A DNA stretch of 64,000 nt, from NCBI GenBank assembly GCA_946480835.1, contig CAMLLC010000007.1:26775-90774 (forward strand), given 5' to 3'. This document shows positions 47,018 through 57,116 of this stretch, piece after piece. Every line of letters begins with the position of its first letter. Position 1 is the first letter of the stretch. The notes under the pieces are model-generated. The model ran no database searches and was not told the DNA's origin. It saw nothing but the letters and a program-made list of their open reading frames with translations. A program made the position numbers and the translations under genes. This DNA comes from Entomomonas sp945283395. Its GTDB lineage: Bacteria; Pseudomonadota; Gammaproteobacteria; Pseudomonadales; Pseudomonadaceae.

Positions 47018-48118
47018 TTATTTACTAGTTTTGATTTTAGTCCAACTATTAACCATTATTCGTTGAATTTTCAATGGTAGTAATGGCAGAGTATATATTT
47101 TTTCCATTACTGCTTCGGTTGGGTAAATGCTGTGATCATTACGAATATCATTTTTGATTAACGATGTGGCTGCTTTATTAGCATTAGGGAAACGAATGTA
47201 GTCAGTAATTTCTGCAATAATTTCAGGTTGCAACATAAAGTCAATAAATTTATGAGCAGCTTCAGGGTTTGAAGCGTCTTTGGGGATAGCCATCATATCA
47301 AAGAAACTAGATGCTCCTTCTTTAGGAATGACATATTGGATATTTATGCCATTTTTAGCTTCAATAGCACGTTGTTTACTTTGTTGTAAGTCTCCTGAAT
47401 AACCTACTGATACACAAATGTTACCGTTTGCTAAATCCATAATGTTTTTAGATGAGTGAAAATAAGCAACATAAGGGCGAATCTTCAAAAATAAAGCTTG
47501 AGCATCTTTAATGTGAGTAGCATCGGGTACAGTAGGATCAAGACCTAAAAACTTCATTGCAGCAGGAAGCATCTCAGTAGGAGAATCTAAGAAAGCCACG
47601 CCACAAGATTTTAGTTTTTCGATATTTTCAACTTTAAAAACTAAGTCCCAAGAATCCACAGGAGCATTATCCCCTAAAATGGCTTTAACCTTATCTACAT
47701 TATAAGCAATACCTATGGTCCCCCACATATAAGGAACGGCGTACTTATTTTCAGGATCATTTCCCTCTAACACTTTCATTAGTTTAGAATTTAAATTTTG
47801 CCAGTGTGGTAGCTTAGTCTTGTCTAATGGTTGATATAAATTAGCTCTAATTTGTTTGGCAAGAAAAGCATTAGAAGGAACTACAATATCATAGCCTGAG
47901 TTACCTGCAATTAATTTAGCCTCAAGAATCTCATTATTATCAAAGACATCATAAATTACTTTAATACCCGTTTGTTTTTCAAATTTGCTTAATGTATCAG
48001 GCGCTATATAATCAGACCAGTTATATACGTGTAATACACTATCAGCAGCGAAGGTAGGACCTGTAGCTACTATAGTAATAGAGGTGGCTAATAGTATTTT
48101 CTTGAAAAATTTCATCAT
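47018..48118 (-). CDS. potF: Periplasmic polyamine-binding protein (PotF/SpuD-SpuE type)
   Basis: A 366-residue binding protein with a signal peptide ending near GPTFAA. The mature N-terminus SVLHVYNWSDYIAPDTLSKFE and the IKVIYDVFDNNEILEAKL region are characteristic of PotD/PotF proteins, whose ligand pocket uses the conserved WSDY and several later aromatic and acidic residues. Pseudomonas has two such proteins (SpuD, SpuE); only one is present here, so I cannot decide between putrescine and spermidine preference. It precedes potG by 100 bases. Confidence 0.94.
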   Translation of the reverse strand: MMKFFKKILLATSITIVATGPTFAADSVLHVYNWSDYIAPDTLSKFEKQTGIKVIYDVFDNNEILEAKLIAGNSGYDIVVPSNAFLAKQIRANLYQPLDKTKLPHWQNLNSKLMKVLEGNDPENKYAVPYMWGTIGIAYNVDKVKAILGDNAPVDSWDLVFKVENIEKLKSCGVAFLDSPTEMLPAAMKFLGLDPTVPDATHIKDAQALFLKIRPYVAYFHSSKNIMDLANGNICVSVGYSGDLQQSKQRAIEAKNGINIQYVIPKEGASSFFDMMAIPKDASNPEAAHKFIDFMLQPEIIAEITDYIRFPNANKAATSLIKNDIRNDHSIYPTEAVMEKIYTLPLLPLKIQRIMVNSWTKIKTSK

Positions 48119-48292
48119 GGCTATTAATTCCTAACAAAGATAAAATTACTTGCCAACATTACACTTAGTAGTATTACTAAGTAGCCTTTTGCCTTTTCCT
48201 GGTAGATTGTCCTAAAATTAAGGACGCATTATAGTTTTTCCCAACTCATAACACTAGAAAATAATTTAACCTTAAATAGTTTTGTTAAGCTT

Positions 48293-49657
48293 CTAGTTAG
48301 CTTTCGCGTCTCGTAAAGTTAAATCTAAACATTTGACTATTTTTTCAAGGAGTTCATCAATTTCTGTTTTAGTAATAACCAAGGGTGGTGAAATAATCAT
48401 GGTATCTCCAACAGCGCGCATTACTAGCCCATTATTAAAACAATGCTCACGACAAATCATGCCCGTGTTAACGCTACTGAAACGTTCTGCTGTTTGTTTA
48501 TTTTTAACTAGTTCTAATGCGCCTACCATACCAATAGCTCTTGCTTCGCCTACTAATGGATGATCTATAAGTTGTGTCCACTTTGCTATTAAATAGGGAG
48601 AAATATCATTTTTAACTTGCTCAATAATTCCTTCCTTTTTTAGGATATTAATATTTTCAAGGGCTACCGCGGCACAAGCAGGATGCCCCGAGTAAGTATG
48701 ACCATGGTAAAACTCACCACCTTGATTTAATACCGTAACTACCTCATCTTTAACAACAACTCCCCCCATAGGTAGATAACCAGAGGTCAAACCTTTAGCA
48801 ATAGGCATAAGATCGGGTTCATTACCATAAAATTGGCTACCGAACCATTCACCCATCCGGCCAAAACCACATATTACTTCATCGGCCACAAAGAGAATAT
48901 CGTATTTCTTAAGAATTTCTCTTACTTTAGGCCAATAAGTTTTTGGAGGAATAATCACTCCACCAGCTCCTTGAATTGGTTCGGCAATAAAAGCAGCTAT
49001 TTTTTCTATACCTATTTCTTGAATCTTTTGTTCTAATTGTTCTGCAGCCCAAATACCAAATTCATCTGGGGATTTTGAACGATCACTGCCATACCAATAA
49101 GGTTGTGCTATGTGGACTATTCCAGGTAGCACGCCACCTTGCTTATGCATGGCAGGCATACCACTAAGGCTAGAGCCTGCTACAGTTGATCCGTGATAGC
49201 TATTGAGACGGCTAATAATGATTTGCTTGGCCGGTTGCCCCTTAGTTGCCCAATAATGGCGCACCATACGCACCACGGTATCATTTGCTTCTGAGCCAGA
49301 ACCTGTAAAGAACACATGATTCATTCCTTTAGGTGTGAGATCTGTGATAGCTTTAGCAAGTTTAATGGCTGGTGGATGAGCTGTCTGGAAAAATAGGTTA
49401 TAATAAGGTAGTTCTAGCATTTGCTGATAAGCAGCTTCCGCTAGCTCTCTGCGGCCATAGCCTACATTAACGCACCAAAGTCCTGCCATTCCATCAAGAA
49501 TTTTGTTACCTTCAGTATCCCATAAATATACACCTTTGGCCTTTTTAATAATACGTGCGCCTTTGGCATTTAATTCTTTATAATCAGTGAAAGGGGGCAG
49601 TAGATGTTCTCTTCCTAGGGTTTGTAGTTGTAATGTTTGTGAACTAAGCTTTGTCAT
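48293..49657 (-). CDS. spuC: Polyamine (putrescine):pyruvate aminotransferase SpuC
   Basis: A class III PLP-dependent aminotransferase of 454 residues. The cofactor-binding blocks are GSGSEANDT, SYHGST, the Asp in FVADEVICGFGRMG and the Schiff-base lysine Lys288 in PIAKGLTSGYLPMGG. The N-terminus DYKELNAKGARIIKKAKGVYLWD fits SpuC-type enzymes that start putrescine/diamine catabolism with pyruvate as acceptor. Position just upstream of the pot transporter genes matches the Pseudomonas spuC-H order, although the 174-base gap may contain a separate promoter. Confidence 0.93.
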   Translation of the reverse strand: MTKLSSQTLQLQTLGREHLLPPFTDYKELNAKGARIIKKAKGVYLWDTEGNKILDGMAGLWCVNVGYGRRELAEAAYQQMLELPYYNLFFQTAHPPAIKLAKAITDLTPKGMNHVFFTGSGSEANDTVVRMVRHYWATKGQPAKQIIISRLNSYHGSTVAGSSLSGMPAMHKQGGVLPGIVHIAQPYWYGSDRSKSPDEFGIWAAEQLEQKIQEIGIEKIAAFIAEPIQGAGGVIIPPKTYWPKVREILKKYDILFVADEVICGFGRMGEWFGSQFYGNEPDLMPIAKGLTSGYLPMGGVVVKDEVVTVLNQGGEFYHGHTYSGHPACAAVALENINILKKEGIIEQVKNDISPYLIAKWTQLIDHPLVGEARAIGMVGALELVKNKQTAERFSSVNTGMICREHCFNNGLVMRAVGDTMIISPPLVITKTEIDELLEKIVKCLDLTLRDAKAN

Positions 49658-49789
49658 TATTACATGCCTCAGTTTGATAATAAAATTATAGTTAGCATAG
49701 ATCGGGTAACTATATTTTGGTAAATAATCAATTAATAGCTAGCATAAATAATGCCAATTTAGATAAAAGATTATGATGTGATTAGTAGC

Positions 49790-51034
49790 TTATAAATTAG
49801 TAGAAAATTGTTGAATTAGACGTTTTGCTAATGCTGGATAATTTTTATCAAAATGGTGGCCACCAGGTAAGGTAATAACTGTTCCAGTCATAGAGGGGAG
49901 AGTACATCCACTTGTTTTAGCTTCTTCTTCACCAATTATGCAGAGTAATTTCTGCTTAGGTATTTTAGCTACTTCAGGGCCAGTTAATGATTCTGTTTTA
50001 GTTTCTGTTAGCCATCCTGCCATTTTTATTTCATAATTAACGCCTTTTGAAAAGGCTAGTAATTGTATTGCTAATACTTGTTGTTGCTCTTGAGGTGTAA
50101 GCCTGTTGTAAAGGGCAGGAAGTACATCCGCGCCAAAGGAAAAACCAGTAAGAACAAAATGTTTAATATGCCAAGTTCGACGGTACTTATCCATTATGCC
50201 GGCTAAATCTGCTGCTGCTTGCGAAGGTTCTTTACGATGCCAATAATAGCGAAGTGTATCTACACCTATAACAGGATAGCCTAAGTTAGCTAATTGTTGT
50301 CCAACATCTCTATCTAGATCTCGCCAACCACCATCTCCAGAATAAAAAATAATAGCTATATCTTTAGCATCAGTTTGCGGGCTAATTTCTATGATAGGTA
50401 AATTTTCTGTATTGCCCTGTAAAAGTCGATTGAGATGTAATGTAAGTAGCTCAGTCAATGAACTATCATAATTACCTATTAGGGTATGAGTATTGGTTTG
50501 TTGGTTTGTATAAAGGCTAGTAGCATCATCTGGATTATCATTCCATATTACTTGCCATTGGCCTTTATTCTTCTCACTAGGTAAGGGTAACGCACAATCT
50601 TTATTAGTGGCTGAAAATCCAACAGAAAGGCCAATTAACGTTGGGTCGTTATTTTGAATTAACCAGTAAAGCGGTAAAATACTGGTTTTGCCTAGTGCAG
50701 CCATAATATCTATTTTACCTAGTTCAGTTAAGCTACTTTGTAACAGTTGTTGCTGCTGCTGGCAATCAGATGTTTTGAATGATAGCTGGCTAATTTGAAA
50801 ATGACCACTATTGCCTAGCTCTAATAATTGATTAGCAGTTAGGGCTTGATTGATAGGGGTGACAATTAAAATATTTTTTTGGGGATTAGGTTTTTTAATA
50901 ATTTGTATAGTTTGGCCATTGGTTAAACTGATCAATTCTAAATGAGCTGATGCTTCAGGCCTTATTAAGTAAAAAACAAAGAATCCACTAGCCACCAAAA
51001 TTAGACTAACAATAATAGTAATTATTTTCTTCAT
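49790..51034 (-). CDS. virJ: VirJ/AcvB-family periplasmic serine hydrolase
   Basis: A 414-residue protein with an N-terminal anchor/signal (ITIIVSLILVASGFFVFYLI) and a C-terminal alpha/beta-hydrolase domain. The nucleophile elbow is GFSFGADVLP and the late GGHHFD carries the likely catalytic His. VirJ/AcvB proteins are coded beside mprF in many proteobacteria and, in studied cases, hydrolyse lysyl-phosphatidylglycerol. The start overlaps the mprF stop by four bases, so the synthesis and turnover enzymes are made together. Confidence 0.9.
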   Translation of the reverse strand: MKKIITIIVSLILVASGFFVFYLIRPEASAHLELISLTNGQTIQIIKKPNPQKNILIVTPINQALTANQLLELGNSGHFQISQLSFKTSDCQQQQQLLQSSLTELGKIDIMAALGKTSILPLYWLIQNNDPTLIGLSVGFSATNKDCALPLPSEKNKGQWQVIWNDNPDDATSLYTNQQTNTHTLIGNYDSSLTELLTLHLNRLLQGNTENLPIIEISPQTDAKDIAIIFYSGDGGWRDLDRDVGQQLANLGYPVIGVDTLRYYWHRKEPSQAAADLAGIMDKYRRTWHIKHFVLTGFSFGADVLPALYNRLTPQEQQQVLAIQLLAFSKGVNYEIKMAGWLTETKTESLTGPEVAKIPKQKLLCIIGEEEAKTSGCTLPSMTGTVITLPGGHHFDKNYPALAKRLIQQFSTNL

Positions 51035-53667
51035 TGCCGTTTAACTAGCCCTGTTAAACTTCCCGCAATGAGTGCAGCCGTATCAGTTAATGCAATAAAA
51101 GGATCAAGTCCAGCAGGTACCGCCATATAACGAGGCTCCCAGTCAGGTTGGAATTTTTCCTTGAAACGTCTTAACCCTTGGAAGTTGTAAAACTGATTAC
51201 CCCTTCGAAAAACTAATGAGCCAAGTCGATAAGCAAGAGGAGCCCCTTTACGAGGTTTTAATCCAGAAAGCGGTGCCAATCCTAAACTAAAACGTTCAAT
51301 ACCTTGTTCTTTTAATTTCAATATTAAGGCAAGCATGAGGTATTCCATAGTTAATTTAGGTGCATCTGGATGAACTCGCATAATGTCTATGCTAACTAAA
51401 TTGTTGTGTTGAGTTTCCAGTAAATTGACAAAAGCTAAAATTTGTCCTTCCGCTTCAACCGTAGCAATTCTAAAATGTTGTAGATAGTTTTGATTGAGTT
51501 TCCCTAGCGAGAAACCTCTCTCTTTGCCTGGTTTTTTAATTAGCCATGCGTCAGATATAACTTTTAGGGCAGTAAATGGTACTTGCCCCTTATCATAGAT
51601 ATTTAATGTAAGTCTATCGCGGTTACATCTATTCCAAGTGTAGCGCAGATCTTTCATGCCTTTGTTATCTAGGTTGAAAGTTGCAAGATTAATAATTGCT
51701 TCTTCGCCTAGTTTAAGGGCAGTAAGACCTATATCCATATAGTCAGATAAAGTATCTGCTTTTACTTGATAAAATACTGGCCTTACATGGTGATAATCAC
51801 AAAAATCTCTGAATTGCCAGATCAGTTCATTACGATGTCGAGGATTACCAATGGGATCAAATAGTGCTATCAAACTACGACCATGGCAAGAATACATAAT
51901 AAAAGCATCTTGTTCAGGATGAAATAAAAGTTCTTTATCTCTGCCAAAAACTAATCCACCACCAGGCTGATAGGAATTTTGGATAATGTTTGCAGCTAAA
52001 CTAAGTTGTTCATCTGAAGGCTCTTGAATTTTTGGGGGAGAGGTGCGTAGTAACCACATAAGAATAATAACAGCTAACAAAATGGTACTACCTGTAATAG
52101 CTCTTAATCCACGCGGGGCATTAGCATCTAAGGTAAACTGCCACCATAATTCGTTATTGTACGGAACATGACGATATACAAAGAAAAATAACCAAATGGA
52201 AATGGCAATAGTACAACCTGCTATGGCTAAAGTTAGCGGTGAGAATGGAGTATCAAAAAGCCTACTGGGACGATAAAAAACTTTGCGGAAAGCAAACAGT
52301 AAGCAAGCAGTAAATAGCAGTAAAAATGCGATTTTCCAATCTAATCCTTTCAATAAGGAAAGAGCTACCCCTGATAGTAATAGGATAAAGGTCAATAGCC
52401 AAGCGGCTGAGAGCCTACGCCACAGTCCTTGAGCTAGAACTAAACATAAGGTTCCTATTAAACTAGCTGTCAAATGCGATACATTAACAAGAAAGTCAGG
52501 AATAAAGGTTGAAAGATACGATAACCGATAACCATGCTCAGGAGTGACTCCTGAAAAGAGTAGTGCTACTCCAGAAATGAATACCATTAACGCCATAATA
52601 GGTGCAGCGCTACTAGACACAATACGAACAGCTTGCCGAGTTGCGGCAAATCTTCTAGCCTCAACTACTAATAAAACTAAACAGGCTATAATAAGAGGCG
52701 TTACTACGTAAATCAGCCTATATAAAAGTAATGCAGCTAATAATCCTGGTTGGTCTAGCTGTTCATTAAAAGCAGCGAGTAAAACCACTTCGAAAACACC
52801 TAATCCACCAGGGACGTGACTTAACACGCCAGCAGCCAGAGCTAATAAATAAACGGTTAGAAAAGTACCAAAAGGTATGGTTACACTAGTAGGAAGAAGA
52901 AAATAAAGGACGCTACCTGCTGCTAGAACATCGAAAAAAGTGATGATAAATTGCAACATAGTAATACGTAAACTAGGTGCACGTATGTTCACTAAGCCAA
53001 AGTTTAAATGACGGCTATCACGTGAGGGATGTTCAGCTTCAACAAAATGACTAGCAATCATTAATAATAAAATATAGCCAATAATCACTAGGCTAGCTAT
53101 TATAATTAATAACGTTTCATTAATATGCAGGGCTTTGGCAGAGTAAGTTATATCAGTAAAAGCCATTAAGGCGGAGATAGGTGGTAATGCTAGCCCTAAA
53201 GAAAGACTAGCAAAAACAGTCATTTGAATAATACCTAAAGCAGGCGTATTTTTTCTACTATAAACTCTGTAACGTACTGACCCACCCGTTAGCATAGAAA
53301 AACCTAAAGCATTGCCTATGGCTGCTGCACAGAGACCTCCTAAAGCTAAGCTTGGGATAGATAATTTAGTATCTGCATAATGACTAGCCGACCATTCATA
53401 GCCAAATATCATGGTGTAACTAACTATGGCAGATAGCATAGCTAAGCCAATAGCTTGCCAAGTGACATTACTGAAAGCTCTACTTAAACTTTCTTTATCT
53501 ATATCTTTTACTAAGTGAGAAAAGGCTATTAGTGCTAAAATAAAAACAGCGATAGTTAAAATTAAACCAATACGCTGTTGATTACGGCGAATAAATGCTA
53601 GCAATCCCTTTTCTTTGTCAGGTGATTCAGTATAGATACTAGCAGGCTGTTCGGGTCGCTTAGACAT
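51031..53667 (-). CDS. mprF: MprF, aminoacyl-phosphatidylglycerol synthase/flippase
   Basis: An 878-residue membrane protein. The N-terminal ~530 residues hold about 14 helices of the flippase domain (including SHVPGGLGVFEVV), and the C-terminal ~330 residues are the cytosolic DUF2156 aminoacyl-tRNA-dependent transferase (GRDKELLFHPEQDAFIMY, LGEEAIINL, FSLGLAPLSGL). It transfers Ala or Lys from tRNA to phosphatidylglycerol, which lowers negative membrane charge and gives resistance to cationic peptides. The amino acid used cannot be read safely from sequence. Confidence 0.95.
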   Translation of the reverse strand: MSKRPEQPASIYTESPDKEKGLLAFIRRNQQRIGLILTIAVFILALIAFSHLVKDIDKESLSRAFSNVTWQAIGLAMLSAIVSYTMIFGYEWSASHYADTKLSIPSLALGGLCAAAIGNALGFSMLTGGSVRYRVYSRKNTPALGIIQMTVFASLSLGLALPPISALMAFTDITYSAKALHINETLLIIIASLVIIGYILLLMIASHFVEAEHPSRDSRHLNFGLVNIRAPSLRITMLQFIITFFDVLAAGSVLYFLLPTSVTIPFGTFLTVYLLALAAGVLSHVPGGLGVFEVVLLAAFNEQLDQPGLLAALLLYRLIYVVTPLIIACLVLLVVEARRFAATRQAVRIVSSSAAPIMALMVFISGVALLFSGVTPEHGYRLSYLSTFIPDFLVNVSHLTASLIGTLCLVLAQGLWRRLSAAWLLTFILLLSGVALSLLKGLDWKIAFLLLFTACLLFAFRKVFYRPSRLFDTPFSPLTLAIAGCTIAISIWLFFFVYRHVPYNNELWWQFTLDANAPRGLRAITGSTILLAVIILMWLLRTSPPKIQEPSDEQLSLAANIIQNSYQPGGGLVFGRDKELLFHPEQDAFIMYSCHGRSLIALFDPIGNPRHRNELIWQFRDFCDYHHVRPVFYQVKADTLSDYMDIGLTALKLGEEAIINLATFNLDNKGMKDLRYTWNRCNRDRLTLNIYDKGQVPFTALKVISDAWLIKKPGKERGFSLGKLNQNYLQHFRIATVEAEGQILAFVNLLETQHNNLVSIDIMRVHPDAPKLTMEYLMLALILKLKEQGIERFSLGLAPLSGLKPRKGAPLAYRLGSLVFRRGNQFYNFQGLRRFKEKFQPDWEPRYMAVPAGLDPFIALTDTAALIAGSLTGLVKRQ

Positions 53668-53786
53668 AATAAATTCTGAATGTTTCTTAAGCTATCAATA
53701 TTACTATAATGGTTTAAAGTGATTTATTACAAGAATTTTTTTTGCTAGCTGAAATAATAAATTTCAGCTAGTAGCCACCGTTAACA

Positions 53787-55181
53787 CTAGAGTTGCTTGA
53801 TAAAATCTAATAATTCCTTGGTCTTTTCTTTTAATAAAACTCTATTACCACGCGATTCCACATTGAGACGAATAAGTGGTTCGGTATTAGAGGCGCGTAA
53901 ATTAAAACGCCAATCATCATAATCAATACCTAAGCCATCAATGTGCTCTACTTGCTTAGCTGTGTTACCATATTTTTGTTCAAGGGCAGCCAGAATTTTT
54001 TGAGCATCGCTTACTGTTAGGTTAATTTCCCCAGAGGAAGGATAAGCTTCGATTCGAGCATTGACCAGCGCAGACAATGGCTGCTGTTTGCGACTCATTA
54101 ACTCTATAATAAGTAGCCAAGGAATCATTCCGCTATCACAATAGAAGAAATCTCGGAAATAATGATGAGCACTCATTTCACCACCATAAATGGCATCGTG
54201 CTTTCGCATTGTCTCTTTAATAAAGGCGTGACCCGCTTTAGTTTTAATAGCATGGCCATGATTATTAGCGATAATTTCTAAAGTATTCCATGTCATGCGA
54301 GGGTCGAGAATAATACTGGCCCCTTGTTCTTTTTGTAAAAATGCTTCTGCTAGTAATCCAACTATATAATAACCCTCAATAAATTGGCCTTGTTCATCAA
54401 ATAAAAAGCAGCGATCAAAGTCACCATCCCATGCGATTCCTAGCGTTGCTTTATTAGCAAGCACAGCATCATGGGTAGCTTGACGATTTTCTACTAAAAT
54501 AGGATTAGGAATCCCATTAGGGAATTGGCCATCTGGTTCAAAATTAATTTTAATAAATTCAATAGGAACATTAGCAAGTTTAAAAGCTTTTTCTATAGCC
54601 TCTACTACTGGTCCAGCTACCCCATTACCTGGATTTACTACTATTTTCATTGGAGTAAGAGCCTTGAGATCTATATAGGAGAGCAAATGTTTTACATAAG
54701 CCTCTTTAGTATTAATTGTTTGATAAGAGCCTCTTTGTGCTTGCTTGATATGGGGATCTAGGCCATCAATTAATTGATAGTTGAGTGTTTCAGCAAGTGC
54801 TTGAATATCTTTTAAACCAGTATCAGCCGAAATAGGGCGTGATCCTTCACGTACGAATTTAAAGCCATTATAATCAATAGGATTATGAGAGGCAGTAACT
54901 TCAATACCGCCTGAAGTTTTTAGATAAGCTGTGGCAAAATAAATTTCTTCTGTGCCAGTTAAACCTATATCTATTACATCTACTCCTTCATCCATTAAGC
55001 CATTTGCCAATGCCGTCTTTAATGAATTGGTAGTGGGTCTTATATCGCCACCTATTACTATATTTTTAGGTTTGAGCCATTGGGCAAATGCTCGGGCTAT
55101 ATGATAGGTAATTTCTTCATTAAGTTCAGTGCCTAATTGACCACGGATATCATATGCTTTAAAACAGGTTATCTTACTCAT
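53787..55181 (-). CDS. cpsG: Phosphomannomutase/phosphoglucomutase (CpsG/ManB type)
   Basis: A 464-residue alpha-D-phosphohexomutase. The catalytic phosphoserine loop is TASHNP, the metal loop is DGDFDRC, the sugar-binding loop is GGEMSAHHYF and the phosphate loop is RASNTEP. The segment YNGFKFVREGSRPISADTG resembles enterobacterial CpsG/ManB more than Pseudomonas AlgC, which has a shorter loop there. It interconverts mannose-6-P and mannose-1-P (and perhaps glucose phosphates) for surface polysaccharide. It lies nine bases after galU on the same strand. Confidence 0.93.
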   Translation of the reverse strand: MSKITCFKAYDIRGQLGTELNEEITYHIARAFAQWLKPKNIVIGGDIRPTTNSLKTALANGLMDEGVDVIDIGLTGTEEIYFATAYLKTSGGIEVTASHNPIDYNGFKFVREGSRPISADTGLKDIQALAETLNYQLIDGLDPHIKQAQRGSYQTINTKEAYVKHLLSYIDLKALTPMKIVVNPGNGVAGPVVEAIEKAFKLANVPIEFIKINFEPDGQFPNGIPNPILVENRQATHDAVLANKATLGIAWDGDFDRCFLFDEQGQFIEGYYIVGLLAEAFLQKEQGASIILDPRMTWNTLEIIANNHGHAIKTKAGHAFIKETMRKHDAIYGGEMSAHHYFRDFFYCDSGMIPWLLIIELMSRKQQPLSALVNARIEAYPSSGEINLTVSDAQKILAALEQKYGNTAKQVEHIDGLGIDYDDWRFNLRASNTEPLIRLNVESRGNRVLLKEKTKELLDFIKQL

Positions 55182-55190
55182 GATAAATCC

Positions 55191-56024
55191 TTATACTTCC
55201 TTTTTATAAATATTCTCAAAACAAAAATTAGTTGCCTCGATAAAACCTTCAGCACTACCACAATCAAATCTACGCCCTTGAAACTTATAAGCTATAACAC
55301 AGCCATGTTTGGCTTGGGTTAATAGTGCGTCAGTAATTTGTACCTCACCATTTTTTCCCGCTGGTGTGCTTTCTATAATATCAAAAATATCAGGTGTTAA
55401 AATATAACGGCCTATAATGGCAAGATTAGAAGGAGCTTCTTCGGGCGAGGGTTTTTCTACCATGTTGGTTACTGTATAAAGCCCTTCGTTAATCATATTG
55501 CCCTCAATCACCCCATAACGACTAATGTCTTCTTTGGGAACTTCTTGTACTGCCACGATAGAACAGCGCAATTGCTTATAAAGTTTAACCATTTGAGCTA
55601 ATACACCATCACCTCCCAGATTGAGGCATAAGTCATCAGCTAATACAACTGCAAAAGCTTCATCACCTATCAACTGCCGACCAGTAAGAATAGCATGGCC
55701 TAAGCCTTTCATTTCTATTTGACGGGTATAGGAAAAGGTACAATTAACTATTAAATCTCTAATACTATTTAAAAGATGCTCTTTAGAGGAACCAGCTATT
55801 TGATTTTCTAATTCATAGCTGATATCAAAATGGTCTTCTAACGCTCTCTTGCCACGTCCCGTCACAATTGCCATGTTTTTAAGCCCAGCATTTTTAGCTT
55901 CTTCTACCGCATATTGAATTAGTGGTTTATTAACGATGGGTAACATTTCCTTAGGCATAGCCTTAGTGGCTGGTAAAAACCTTGTACCATATCCAGCAGC
56001 CGGAAAAAGACATTTATTAATCAT
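55191..56024 (-). CDS. galU: GalU, UTP--glucose-1-phosphate uridylyltransferase
   Basis: GalU makes UDP-glucose, the precursor for lipopolysaccharide sugars and, through Ugd, UDP-glucuronate. The nucleotide-binding start CLFPAAGYGTRFLPATKAMPKE (abbreviated CLFPAAGYGTRFLP) and the ADDLCL metal site are conserved. The ATG at 56024 (MINKCLF) with GGAG upstream is preferred over a GTG two codons earlier; the resulting protein has 277 residues, the usual length. Confidence 0.97.
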   Translation of the reverse strand: MINKCLFPAAGYGTRFLPATKAMPKEMLPIVNKPLIQYAVEEAKNAGLKNMAIVTGRGKRALEDHFDISYELENQIAGSSKEHLLNSIRDLIVNCTFSYTRQIEMKGLGHAILTGRQLIGDEAFAVVLADDLCLNLGGDGVLAQMVKLYKQLRCSIVAVQEVPKEDISRYGVIEGNMINEGLYTVTNMVEKPSPEEAPSNLAIIGRYILTPDIFDIIESTPAGKNGEVQITDALLTQAKHGCVIAYKFQGRRFDCGSAEGFIEATNFCFENIYKKEV

Positions 56025-56120
56025 AAACACTCCAAAAATATAAAATGTATCATTAATTGATTTAATTTAAGCGTATGGTCAGTATTCGACATCTAGTCAA
56101 TTAGTTAGTTGTCTTTTTTA

Positions 56121-57116
56121 TCAACGAATATGTAATTCCCATATTTTATTAGCTTCTAGGAAAGCTTCACGGCGTTCTATTCCTAACCCTTTTAATGCAA
56201 GTGCAATAGTAGCAGGTATTGCTAAATCTGCGTATTCATCGTTAACTTTTTTTTGCCAGACCGCCAATAAATAGTCAGGTTCTAATAAAGTGGGTTTAAG
56301 AAGTCGGTGGTTAGTTAAAGCGGGCCACTCTTCTTCCCATAGTTGCCCTTGTGCGGTACCTAATAAGATACAAATATTGTCAGGACGTACTTCTGTTTCG
56401 CCCCCTTCACCTTTAATGATAATACTGGTATCTCCTAGTAACAGGCTAGCTTGTTGATGTATTGCTTGATAATTGGGATGGAGTACACTTTGAAGGCTAC
56501 AACGTGCTCGTAATGGGTTTAATAAACGAGCTAACGAATGGATAGGAGATCGAACTCCTAAAATTTGTCGTAAATCAATCAGTTGTTGCAATTTAGCAAG
56601 CCATTGTCTTAAACCAATAAAAGCTATATTCTGTTCATTAATACTTTGCTTTACTTCTTGCCAGTTCTGACAGTCATTTATGCCCAATGCTGTTAAAAAT
56701 TGTTCAGTAAATAATCTTTCGCTAGCATGTTGGCCTGCACCATGCATTAGCACTTTAATGCCTTGTTTGGCTAATAATTTTGCAGCCAATAAATACCAAG
56801 GGTAATGACGTTTTTTTCCTGCATAGCTAGGCCAATCAATATCTATTTTAATGTCTGGTGTTGTTGTATATTGGCGAGTAGCGTTAGCAAAACCTGCTAA
56901 TTCCTCAGCAGTTTCCTCTTGATAGCGTAATAACATCAAAAAAGCGCCTAATTGAACGTCAGTAACCTTATTATTTAATATCATGGACATGGCAACTTCA
57001 GCTTCGTTTTGGGTTAGATGACGTGCACCATTTTTACCTTTGCCTAAAATGCGTATAAATTCTGCAAAAGGGTGTTCATTTATGGTGGTGCAAGGTAAAA
57101 TAATAGATGAATTCAT
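56121..57116 (-). CDS. ybiB: YbiB family protein (TrpD2-like phosphoribosyltransferase fold)
   Basis: A 331-residue protein of the YbiB group, related to anthranilate phosphoribosyltransferase (glycosyltransferase family 3). GKNGARHLTQNEAEVAMSMI is the N-terminal helical domain; the MHGAGQHAS loop replaces the glycine-rich substrate loop of TrpD, and GEGGETEVRP the second. YbiB proteins bind nucleic acid and lack the TrpD activity. The start overlaps the tusE stop, the same arrangement as in Pseudomonas. Confidence 0.9.
   Translation of the reverse strand: MNSSIILPCTTINEHPFAEFIRILGKGKNGARHLTQNEAEVAMSMILNNKVTDVQLGAFLMLLRYQEETAEELAGFANATRQYTTTPDIKIDIDWPSYAGKKRHYPWYLLAAKLLAKQGIKVLMHGAGQHASERLFTEQFLTALGINDCQNWQEVKQSINEQNIAFIGLRQWLAKLQQLIDLRQILGVRSPIHSLARLLNPLRARCSLQSVLHPNYQAIHQQASLLLGDTSIIIKGEGGETEVRPDNICILLGTAQGQLWEEEWPALTNHRLLKPTLLEPDYLLAVWQKKVNDEYADLAIPATIALALKGLGIERREAFLEANKIWELHIR

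Noticed and set aside
53787..55181. Identity as AlgC, the expected Pseudomonas mutase
   Set aside because: The loop after the phosphoserine (VREGSRPISADTG) is of the CpsG/ManB type and differs from AlgC.
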